Shown piece after piece: positions 1-6,109 of a stretch of DNA of 9,426 bases. The stretch comes from Victivallaceae bacterium. GTDB lineage: Bacteria; Verrucomicrobiota; Lentisphaeria; Victivallales; Victivallaceae. How positions within the stretch are numbered: the stretch's first letter is position 1; each line of letters begins with the position of its first letter. The notes beneath the pieces are model-generated. The model was not told the DNA's origin, did not search any database, and saw only the letters and a list, made by a program, of their open reading frames with translations. A program made the translations under genes and the position numbers. The stretch spans positions 1 through 9,426 of the forward strand of contig JAQVVK010000078.1 in assembly GCA_028698975.1 (NCBI GenBank), given 5' to 3'.

Positions 1-1758
1 CCAAAGTGAAGCGGGCGCGGCGGATGTGCGTGTTTGCACCATTATACCGTAACTGTGCTTTGCGCTGCCGGATTGCGGCGACGGCGGCGGCGGGAGCAGG
101 GAAGTCAGTCGCATTTCACCATTCACCGGCCGGGCGCGATCGCTGATCTGCAACTGTATCGGCAGCCATCTATTCTCCGCAGCCTTACGGTCAACTTGCT
201 GACGGATCGTGATTTCTCCGGGGATCACACGGCAGTCGGCGTCGGTACCGGCGGGCGGAATGGTGTAGCTTATACTCTTTTTATTTCGGTCAATGCGCCA
301 CTCGACCGGAAGAGTCACCTCTTTGGAGGCGTGGTTGACCAGTGTCGCCGTGATCCTGCCTTTGACGGGGTCAAATTGCAGTGAATCCGTCTTGAATGCG
401 GCCAATTCGTCTGTTTCGCCGCGATGGAGCGACAGCACTTCGGCATTGACGCGGGTGAACATGGTGGTCAATTCACGATATGGCTCGTCGTTTTCGTTGA
501 CCAGACCGTAGTTGCAGTTTTCGCTGCTGCCCGGTGAGCGGCCATAAGGCGATTGATCTACATACATGAGAAAACTCGAACCGACAAAATAGGGCAGCGA
601 CGCGATAAAGCGTTGTATTTTCTCTGCCGCCAATGCGCGTTCGCGCTGAGAATCCACCCGCATGCCGCCGCCGGCCCGGCAAGGCAAGCCGGCGTCAAGC
701 GCGGCAAAACTCCACTCGGTCAAAAACAGCGGGCGGCCGGTCTTTTGATGGATCCGGTCAAAAAAGGCTTTCAACTGGGAGAAATCGGTGGTGGCGGGGT
801 CGAATACCGGGTAAGTGTTGATACTTATGACATCGCAGTGACGCCCGGCGGCTTCCAGCACAAAATCCGGTGCGGTGCCGGAAAAACGGTTGCCCAAAAG
901 CAGATGATTGGGGTCTGCTTCGCGAATTGCGGCGGAAATAACGCTGAAATACCGTTCGGCGATCTCCTGATGAAATGCGAGCTTGATGGCCTGCGCCCGC
1001 TCCGGGTTGGCGGCCGCCGGCAGTGCGCGGCGATCAGCCAGCTCCTGCCAGTCGCGCAAGGTCACGCCCCAAACGGCGGCGAAATCTTTAAGATCGTCTT
1101 TGTGCATACGGCGCAAATGCCCGACCAAAGCGATTTTAGCCGGATTGCCGGCCGATAGGTTCAAGGTGTCGCCAAATAAGTCGGAGTGCTCCGGGTTGCT
1201 GCCGCGCCATTGCAACTCGTTGTCCAAAAAGTAGCCGATTACCAGCGGGTTGTCTTTATACGGAGCACAACGCTCGCGGGCGAGTTTGCGGGCTTCCGCG
1301 GGAAATCCGGGGTCGAAAATGTTGGGGAAGTTGCGCCAGTTGGCGGGTTCTTTGAGTGCGCTTTTAAAGGCGCACCCGGAGCCGATGCCGGCAAAAACAG
1401 TAAAGGGCAACCCCTGTTTGTACATCAGCCCGGGGCGGTCGGAAATCCCGACCGTGTTGAATCCCCACTGGTTCAGACGGCTGGCGGTGTGGACGGCCCA
1501 GGCGCTTTCTGAACCGTATTTTTTCAGGCAGAAATCGTGATACGGCACGGTGCCGCGTTTGGAACACGGGTGAACATAGAAACTCGTCTGATCGACCCCG
1601 AGCGAGAAAAAATCGCTTCCTCCGGGGGCGCGTAAAAACCAGCGTCCGTCATCCTGCCGGCACAGCGTGAAAAAAGCGTTTTCCTGCGCTGCTCCGCAAA
1701 TCGGCAGCAGCGAGGTCAACAGTACCGCGACAAGAACGCATTTTTTACAGAATGACAT
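1..1758 (-). CDS. Secreted GH50/agarase-like glycoside hydrolase (clan GH-A), 3' end beyond window
   Basis: An open frame runs without a stop from ATG at 1758 to the left edge (586 codons), so the C-terminus is missing. Residues 1-24 form a signal peptide: KK, a hydrophobic stretch VLVAVLLTSLLPI, then G-A-A before Gln25. Export to the periplasm or surface is expected. A TIM barrel follows: FFSLGVDQ (50-57), LNQWGFNTVG (95-104), GYFLDNELQW with Glu181 as likely acid/base, SINTYP, and LTEWSF with Glu348 as likely nucleophile. The 167-residue spacing between the glutamates and the motif NYGLVNENDEPY near residue 415 resemble GH50 beta-agarases and related clan GH-A enzymes. After about residue 450 comes a beta-rich domain (ATLVNHASKEVTLPVEW) and a proline-rich stretch. 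GH42-like or an unclassified clan member is possible, so agarose is not proven as substrate. No clear Shine-Dalgarno precedes the start. It lies 87 bp downstream of the pseudopilin with a hairpin between them. Confidence 0.85.
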   Translation of the reverse strand, partial: MSFCKKCVLVAVLLTSLLPICGAAQENAFFTLCRQDDGRWFLRAPGGSDFFSLGVDQTSFYVHPCSKRGTVPYHDFCLKKYGSESAWAVHTASRLNQWGFNTVGISDRPGLMYKQGLPFTVFAGIGSGCAFKSALKEPANWRNFPNIFDPGFPAEARKLARERCAPYKDNPLVIGYFLDNELQWRGSNPEHSDLFGDTLNLSAGNPAKIALVGHLRRMHKDDLKDFAAVWGVTLRDWQELADRRALPAAANPERAQAIKLAFHQEIAERYFSVISAAIREADPNHLLLGNRFSGTAPDFVLEAAGRHCDVISINTYPVFDPATTDFSQLKAFFDRIHQKTGRPLFLTEWSFAALDAGLPCRAGGGMRVDSQRERALAAEKIQRFIASLPYFVGSSFLMYVDQSPYGRSPGSSENCNYGLVNENDEPYRELTTMFTRVNAEVLSLHRGETDELAAFKTDSLQFDPVKGRITATLVNHASKEVTLPVEWRIDRNKKSISYTIPPAGTDADCRVIPGEITIRQQVDRKAAENRWLPIQLQISDRARPVNGEMRLTSLLPPPPSPQSGSAKHSYGIMVQTRTSAAPASLW

Positions 1759-1792
1759 ATTGATTGCAAAGAATGTTTTAGGTTAAGAAACA

Positions 1793-1824
1793 GGCGGTCG
1801 ACCATCAGTTTCCGGTCGGCCGCC
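1793..1824 (-). terminator. Hairpin between pseudopilin and hydrolase, terminator-like
   Basis: The arms 1793-1803 and 1814-1824 are complementary over 11 positions with one imperfect pair (1798/1819), around a 10-nt loop. Read on the minus strand, the GC-rich stem lies 21 bases after the pseudopilin stop and is followed by TGTTTCTTAACC, a short U-rich but interrupted tail. It could be an intrinsic terminator, or a partial one that lowers hydrolase expression relative to pilin. The hydrolase start is 34 bases beyond the stem, so readthrough or a promoter inside this gap is needed for its expression. Confidence 0.55.
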
Positions 1825-1845
1825 ACGAGTTGACGCATAACCGAA

Positions 1846-2580
1846 TTAGTTGCTCGGATAATGGTCGGTGGTCGTGATGCCGTATTCCTCGCGGCCCTTC
1901 CAGTCGATGGAGGCTACGTGGCCGTCAAAGGCGGCTGCATTGGCACGGGCGCCGTGCGTGTAATACATCTTGCTCTCGCCCCAGGCGAAGAGGTAGGCGA
2001 TGGGGCTTTTCCGGTCGTTGGTGTACGAGTCGGAGAGCAGGACAGTGGAGCTTGGCGACTGGATGCCGCCGCAGCGGATGGTGTGCCACTTTTCGCCGCC
2101 CTTGCCGACGGTCTGAGTCCAGCCGGGGGTGATGTTTTCATACTGGTCTTTGTCGCTACCCCAAGCGATACCGTAGGTGAGTTCGCCGAAGTTCGGCGAA
2201 CTGCCGTTGGCGCATGTCGTGGTGTCGCTGAATTTACCGGTAAATCCGATCGACGCCGACGGGCAAAACGCGGACGACGGTGCGTCAAAGTATCCGGTCG
2301 CCTGATAGAAAGGCGCCCAGCGGTTGATGTTCGTATAGGTGCCGATGTTGATGGTTGCGCTCAGGAATACGGTGACGACCTGATCGCCGTAGTCGCCCGC
2401 ATACATGGAAGTAACAAGAGCCGACTGTTTCAGGTTGTTGGTGCAGGAGGCCGAACGGGCTTTTTTGCGTGCTTTATTGAGGGCGGGGAGCAGCATCGCG
2501 GCAAGGATCGCAATAATTGCGATGACGACGAGCAGCTCGATCAAGGTGAAGGAACCCTGCTTTTTTGCTACTGATTTCAT
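1846..2580 (-). CDS. Type II pseudopilin (prepilin N-terminal domain, H-X9-DG C-terminal motif)
   Basis: This is a 244-residue protein with a short basic leader (MKSVAKKQGS), then the class III prepilin signal FTLIELL and a long hydrophobic helix to about residue 35, ending in LPALNKARKKARS. Glu15 is the conserved +5 glutamate if cleavage precedes Phe11. The C-terminal part holds THGARANAAAFDGH, an exact H-X9-DG motif (His209, Asp219-Gly220) typical of the large pseudopilin families of Lentisphaerota and Planctomycetota. After processing by a prepilin peptidase the product should sit in the inner membrane or assemble in a type II secretion-like fibre. Its individual role is unknown; neighbouring a secreted hydrolase suggests surface display, substrate capture or secretion of that enzyme. 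The ATG at 2580 is preceded by GGAGAAAGG, an acceptable ribosome binding site. The regulator gene ends 90 bp upstream. The family call is firm, the function is not. Confidence 0.93.
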   Translation of the reverse strand: MKSVAKKQGSFTLIELLVVIAIIAILAAMLLPALNKARKKARSASCTNNLKQSALVTSMYAGDYGDQVVTVFLSATINIGTYTNINRWAPFYQATGYFDAPSSAFCPSASIGFTGKFSDTTTCANGSSPNFGELTYGIAWGSDKDQYENITPGWTQTVGKGGEKWHTIRCGGIQSPSSTVLLSDSYTNDRKSPIAYLFAWGESKMYYTHGARANAAAFDGHVASIDWKGREEYGITTTDHYPSN

Positions 2581-2620
2581 GTTGTCGAACCTTTCTCCGG
2601 GGATTTCCCGATGTTGTTGA

Positions 2621-2647
2621 ATAATACCTTCTTGTGAAAAAAGTAAA
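2621..2647 (-). promoter_or_regulatory. Weak candidate promoter for the pseudopilin
   Basis: On the minus strand, TATTAT (2626-2621) lies about 40 bases before the pseudopilin ATG. A poor -35 candidate TTTACT (2647-2642) sits 15 bases further upstream. The -10 is embedded in AGGTATTAT, close to the AGGTATAAT and AGGTATATT found at the two strong central promoters, so it may contain an operator half-site. The match is weak, and pseudopilin expression by readthrough from the regulator gene is equally possible. Confidence 0.3.
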
Positions 2648-2670
2648 TAAATAAAAACGTCTCTCCTTAT

Positions 2671-3804
2671 CTAATATTGGTTGACTGGTTTGGTTTCGGT
2701 ATCAATGCCAAGTTTTTTCAGGATCAGCCCCGCACTGCGTAATTCAGGCTGAACCCTGCGAACCAGAAAGTCGGTATTGGGCCGCCCGCTTTCGATTAGT
2801 TCCAGCAGCATGGCGGCTCCGGATCGGCCGATTTCCTCCATCGGCCGCTCGATAACGGTGTAACGGTTGTAAAAATCATTGCTGAGCCCCGGCTCGACGT
2901 CATATCCGAAAAAGCGAAACTCCTCCATCGGCATGCCGAGCTTGCGACAGTAACAGTAGGCGGCGTGCGCCATAAGGTAACTGAATGTGACAAAGTTGCG
3001 GCAGCTGGGGTGACGGTTCAGCAGGGGTGGCAATTCGGCGGCGATCAGCGCATCAAGCTGCTGTTGAAACTGCACGCCGGAGTGATCGAGAATCACCAGC
3101 GACGGGTCGACTTCAAGGTTGTTTTCATTTAATGCGCGCCGATAACCGGCATAGCGGTCAATGCCGACGCGGTAGTCGTTTTTGCCCAGATAGGCGATCT
3201 CGGTCGTGCCGTCGGCGAGGATTTCCTCGACGGCGAGTGCGGAACCGCTCGCATTGTCGATGACGACGCGGCTGCCGTTGTAGTTGGCAAGCTGCCGCCC
3301 CAATACCACGACATGCAATCCGGTTTTGGCGCGGAAGGCATTGAGATTATCCACGAGTGTCGGGTGTGATATTTGCAATTCGCTCGGCGGCGCGATCAGC
3401 ATACCGTCCACCGCATCTTCCAAATGGGCGATGGTGTTGCCTCCGGTGCTGTAGTTGGGCAGATCAAACAGATTGCTGATGAGAAAGCCGGCGTCAAGCA
3501 GTTTTTGCTGAACGCCCATAAGCATCGGTGTGGTCGAGGAGAGCATTTCATATGTGGCCACCCCGATCAGGCGGTGCAACTGTTTCTGGCGGCGCACGCC
3601 GACCGGTTCGAGCCCCGGAACGAAACGGCCGACCCCCGGATACGTGATGATGCGTCCGTCTTTTTCCAGTTGATCGAGAGCCTGACGCACCGGGCAGCGG
3701 CTGATGTTCAGTTCGGCGGCAAGCTCGCTTTCGGCTGGAAGTTTTTTAATACCGCCAGCCAGCAACTGATCGACGTAAGCCATCACTGTTTCATATTTCT
3801 TCAT
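2671..3804 (-). CDS. GntR-family transcriptional regulator with LacI/GalR-type sugar-sensing domain
   Basis: The 377-residue product has an N-terminal GntR winged helix-turn-helix (about 1-64): LPAESELAAELNIS, recognition helix RCPVRQALDQLEKDG (36-50) and wing YPGVGRFVPG. A periplasmic-binding-protein-like sensor follows from IGVATYEM, containing DGMLIAPPSE, VVVLGRQL, VVIDN, IAYLG and AGYRRALNE, the pattern of LacI/GalR effector domains. This architecture is that of AraR-type repressors, which bind operator DNA and release it when a sugar binds. The usual TVR of GntR recognition helices reads PVR here. The gene starts about 30 bases from its predicted transcription start, and inverted repeats overlap its own -10, which points to autorepression and to control of the divergent operon. 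The ATG at 3804 is chosen because the GntR domain begins at once; its ribosome binding site is weak. The effector is unknown. Confidence 0.92.
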   Translation of the reverse strand: MKKYETVMAYVDQLLAGGIKKLPAESELAAELNISRCPVRQALDQLEKDGRIITYPGVGRFVPGLEPVGVRRQKQLHRLIGVATYEMLSSTTPMLMGVQQKLLDAGFLISNLFDLPNYSTGGNTIAHLEDAVDGMLIAPPSELQISHPTLVDNLNAFRAKTGLHVVVLGRQLANYNGSRVVIDNASGSALAVEEILADGTTEIAYLGKNDYRVGIDRYAGYRRALNENNLEVDPSLVILDHSGVQFQQQLDALIAAELPPLLNRHPSCRNFVTFSYLMAHAAYCYCRKLGMPMEEFRFFGYDVEPGLSNDFYNRYTVIERPMEEIGRSGAAMLLELIESGRPNTDFLVRRVQPELRSAGLILKKLGIDTETKPVNQY

Positions 3805-3828
3805 GCATATCGCCCGTGTTTGATTTTT

Positions 3829-3847
3829 TATACGTGTATAATTATAC
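3829..3847. promoter_or_regulatory. Operator-like nested inverted repeats over the regulator's -10
   Basis: TATAC-GT-GTATA (3829-3840) is an inverted repeat, and GTATAATTATAC (3836-3847) is a perfect 12-bp palindrome sharing its right half-site. Together they give three half-sites alternating in orientation. They cover the regulator's -10 and its expected start point, so a bound repressor would block polymerase. GntR proteins commonly bind short AT-rich palindromes as dimers, which makes the adjacent regulator the natural candidate ligand. The assignment is inference. Confidence 0.6.
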
Positions 3848-3869
3848 CTAATTTTTTATCAAATGTCAA
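3841..3869 (-). promoter_or_regulatory. Consensus sigma70-type promoter of the regulator
   Basis: On the minus strand, TTGACA (3869-3864) and TATAAT (3846-3841) are separated by exactly 17 bases, a full match to the housekeeping consensus. Transcription should begin near 3834, giving a leader of about 30 bases before the ATG at 3804. The -10 lies inside the palindrome 3836-3847. Confidence 0.8.
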
Positions 3870-3939
3870 TAACAAAACCAAAAAAATTTGAATTTTTTCT
3901 TTAACCGCCTATATTTGCGCTCTTTTTTTTATTTTATGG

Positions 3940-3968
3940 TTGACAAAATATATTTTTTCGACTATAAT
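3940..3968 (+). promoter_or_regulatory. Consensus sigma70-type promoter of the oxidoreductase operon
   Basis: TTGACA (3940-3945) and TATAAT (3963-3968) are separated by exactly 17 bases, again a full consensus match. Transcription should start near 3975, giving a leader of about 43 bases before the ATG at 4018. The 70 bp between the two divergent -35 elements (3870-3939) are rich in A and T runs and could act as UP-like elements. So strong a promoter is expected to need a repressor to be shut off. Confidence 0.8.
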
Positions 3969-3986
3969 TAAAGACAAATAAAAAAC

Positions 3987-3996
3987 ATACAGGTAT
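3987..3996. promoter_or_regulatory. Operator-like inverted repeat in the operon leader
   Basis: ATAC-AG-GTAT is an inverted repeat with the same half-sites and 2-bp spacer as the core of the repeat near the regulator's -10 (ATAC-GT-GTAT). It falls at about +12 to +21 relative to the predicted transcription start, a position where a bound repressor would block elongation or initiation. It is short and lies in AT-rich DNA; the recurrence on both sides of the divergent region supports it. Confidence 0.5.
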
Positions 3997-4017
3997 ATTT
4001 TAACCCGAGATTGTATT

Positions 4018-5067
4018 ATGAAAAACTCAACTGCCAAGGTGGTCCGCTTTGCCGTTGTCGGCGCGGGGACGCCAAACATCGCCACCAATCACCAGATACC
4101 GGGCACTGTTCTTGCTCCCCACGCGCACGTCGAATTGTTGCAGGATATCGCCCCCGGCGTTTTTGATTACGCCAAGCGTTTCCAGACGCGGGCGACTCAG
4201 GACTTTCAGGCGGTGTTGAGCGACCCGGCCGTGGACGCGGTGCAGATTGCCACGCCCGATCAATTTCACTGCCAGCAGGCGGTGGCCGCGCTTGACGCCG
4301 GCAAAGCCGTTGTATTGCAGAAGCCGCCCTGCGTCAGTCGCAAGGAGCTTGATGGACTGCGCGCCGCCCTTGACCGCCACCCCGGAAAATTGCAGATACT
4401 GCTCAACGACCGCGAAACGCCGCTGGTTAGAACTCTCCGCCGTGCGCTTGATGACGGCATGATCGGCCAACTGCGTGCCATTATGCTGCGCTATCGCGGC
4501 CGGCGTTTCCCGGTCGGAAACCCCCGGAGTTTCTACCTTACGGCGGCGTCCGGCGGCGTTTGGATGCACAATGCGCTGCATTATCTCGACGAATTTTACG
4601 CGCTTTCCGACCGGTTGCCGCGCATTACCCAGTGTTTTGCCACCCGCAACCCCAACGGCGCACCCGAATTACTCGGCGAAGGACCCAACGGTTTTTCCTG
4701 CTGGTTTGAACTTGACGGCATACCGGCTTTACTTGAATACAATACCATGTTGCTGCATGACGGCTTGCCGGGTGGTATTCAGCGGGTTCTGCTGGGAACC
4801 AAGGGCGAGTTGCGCGTCGATTACGGTGAAACGCGTATACAGCATTATCTGGCGGGGCGTGACGGCATGGCGGTTTTGCCGCTGCTGCCCCGGGTATACG
4901 CCGATGCGTCCGATGACGCGGTCGATTCTTTCGGCGCGGCTATTGAAAAGATTTCGCTAAATATTCTGAACGGCAAACCGGGCAACGGTTTGGCTGCTCT
5001 GGCGATGACGGAGGCTCTCCTGGCCGCCAGGGAATCAGATCAAAATAACCAGATTGTCGAGGCGTAA
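4018..5067 (+). CDS. Gfo/Idh/MocA-family NAD(P)-dependent oxidoreductase (first of pair)
   Basis: The 349-residue protein has an N-terminal Rossmann fold: FAVVGAG (11-17) as the nucleotide-binding loop, VDAVQIATPDQFHCQQAVAALDAGKAVVLQKP as the typical strand-helix run, and a C-terminal alpha/beta domain starting near residue 120. Family members oxidise sugars, inositols or glycosides, or reduce keto-sugars. Three conserved spots are unusual. The EKP motif is QKP (Gln101-Lys102-Pro103, followed by Pro-Cys). The glycine-rich loop reads GAGTPN. The active-site block usually D-x-G-x-H-x-x-D reads H184-N-A-L-H188-Y-L-D191, keeping the likely catalytic His and the last Asp but not the first Asp. No signal peptide is seen, so it should be cytoplasmic. 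It is the first gene after a strong promoter; the next gene begins 1 bp after its stop. No good Shine-Dalgarno precedes the ATG. Substrate unknown. Confidence 0.9.
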   Translation: MKNSTAKVVRFAVVGAGTPNIATNHQIPGTVLAPHAHVELLQDIAPGVFDYAKRFQTRATQDFQAVLSDPAVDAVQIATPDQFHCQQAVAALDAGKAVVLQKPPCVSRKELDGLRAALDRHPGKLQILLNDRETPLVRTLRRALDDGMIGQLRAIMLRYRGRRFPVGNPRSFYLTAASGGVWMHNALHYLDEFYALSDRLPRITQCFATRNPNGAPELLGEGPNGFSCWFELDGIPALLEYNTMLLHDGLPGGIQRVLLGTKGELRVDYGETRIQHYLAGRDGMAVLPLLPRVYADASDDAVDSFGAAIEKISLNILNGKPGNGLAALAMTEALLAARESDQNNQIVEA

Positions 5068-5068
5068 C

Positions 5069-6109
5069 ATGAAACATCATATCGGTGTAATCGGTTTTGG
5101 AGTATGGGGTTGTCATAGTTTGGAGCGCGAACTTCTTGCCACCGGCCGCGCTGTCGTTGACAAAATGTTCACGGCACCGGAGCTGGGTGACAACTGTTTC
5201 GGCGAAAATCTCGCCGAGGAGCAGCGGCGGTATGCCGAGGGGTGCGGGGCGACGGTCGTAAGCCGGGTCGATGAAATATTCAATGATCCCTTGATCGATA
5301 TTGTTTCGGTGATGACCGCGCCAAAATACAAGCCGGCGATGCTGGCCAAGGCGGTTGCGCACCAAAAGCTGGTTGTTACCGACAAGCCTCTGGCGATGTC
5401 GGCCGCCGAAGTAGAGCAGCTCGCCGCGCAGGATGGTTTCGACCCGAACCGCATTTTTGTGCTGGCGGGGTACTGGAACCGCCCCGGCGTGGCAAAACTG
5501 GTCGAGGCCGTGCAGGGCGGGCGGCTGGGGCGGGTCTTGGACGTGACGGTGCGTCTTGCCTTCATGGGCGGAGTTTTCCCCGGATTTGTGCCTACTGCCA
5601 GCTGGCGGAGCGAGATCCCTTCCGCCGAAATGACGACCATCGGCAGTCACGCCATTTTGACCGCCCGCCGTTTGCTCAATACCGAAATCACCGATGTCTA
5701 TGCGCGTCGTCGCAACATGTTCTACCCGGAGTATCAACAGGTTGACGCCGAGGATTGGTGCGAAATAAATCTGCGCTGCGCCTCGACCGGGGCGATCGGC
5801 AATATCGTTGCAGCCCGTCTGCCTCACCGGGTGCCGGGCGAAGATATTACGGTGGAGGTTACCGGTGAACGCGGCTATGGCCGCTACGCGTCGGGCAAGC
5901 TGGAGTTGTATGCCGACGATACTGGAAACAAGGAAACCCCGGAACTTCCGAACTTTTGCCTTTCCGACACCTTCAATGCGCTGCTCGACGATTGGGAGTC
6001 GAAACGCCCGATTTCAGTCAATTTCAACGCTGCGCTCGAATTGCAGAAAACGCTCGACGCCTGCCAGAAATCGGCCGATGTCAAGCAGGTGGTTCACGTC
6101 GAAAAATGA
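5069..6109 (+). CDS. Gfo/Idh/MocA-family oxidoreductase (second of pair)
   Basis: This is a 346-residue paralogous-type oxidoreductase starting at ATG 5069, with GAGG at 5059-5062 as ribosome binding site inside the end of the preceding gene. An in-frame TTG at 5054 would add five residues but lacks such a site. The Rossmann motif GFGVWG (9-14) is a canonical GxGxxG. The EKP motif is DKP (Asp105-Lys106-Pro107). The region aligned to D-x-G-x-H-x-x-D reads T190-I-G-S-H194-A-I-L197: the likely catalytic His remains, while both aspartates are absent. The C-terminal domain continues with VTVRLAFMGGVFPGF, EDWCEINLRCASTGAIGNIVAARL and EVTGERGYGRY, typical of the family. Its stop overlaps the next start (ATGA), implying translational coupling. 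Two adjacent divergent oxidoreductases suggest successive steps, an oxidation and reduction pair, or a heteromer. Substrate unknown. Confidence 0.9.
   Translation: MKHHIGVIGFGVWGCHSLERELLATGRAVVDKMFTAPELGDNCFGENLAEEQRRYAEGCGATVVSRVDEIFNDPLIDIVSVMTAPKYKPAMLAKAVAHQKLVVTDKPLAMSAAEVEQLAAQDGFDPNRIFVLAGYWNRPGVAKLVEAVQGGRLGRVLDVTVRLAFMGGVFPGFVPTASWRSEIPSAEMTTIGSHAILTARRLLNTEITDVYARRRNMFYPEYQQVDAEDWCEINLRCASTGAIGNIVAARLPHRVPGEDITVEVTGERGYGRYASGKLELYADDTGNKETPELPNFCLSDTFNALLDDWESKRPISVNFNAALELQKTLDACQKSADVKQVVHVEK

Noticed and set aside
553..1158. 201-codon plus-strand open frame inside the left-hand region
   Set aside because: The minus strand carries a continuous glycoside hydrolase frame with both catalytic motifs over the same stretch.
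1861..2574. Long open frame on the plus strand opposite the pseudopilin
   Set aside because: It mirrors a clearly recognisable pseudopilin gene, has no ribosome binding site or domain signature, and such antisense frames are common in GC-rich DNA.
2648..2670. AAGGAGAG just after the regulator stop as a ribosome binding site
   Set aside because: No start codon follows at usable distance on the minus strand; only a T-rich run is present and the pseudopilin ATG is about 80 bases away.
4940..5827. 295-codon minus-strand open frame across the two oxidoreductases
   Set aside because: It overlaps two solid family members on the other strand and its translation shows no recognisable domain; a shadow of GC-rich coding sequence.
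5956..6105. N-terminal extension of the GH20-like protein by 50 residues
   Set aside because: This part lies wholly inside the preceding oxidoreductase gene, and ATG 6106 gives the usual ATGA overlap and a sensible N-terminus.
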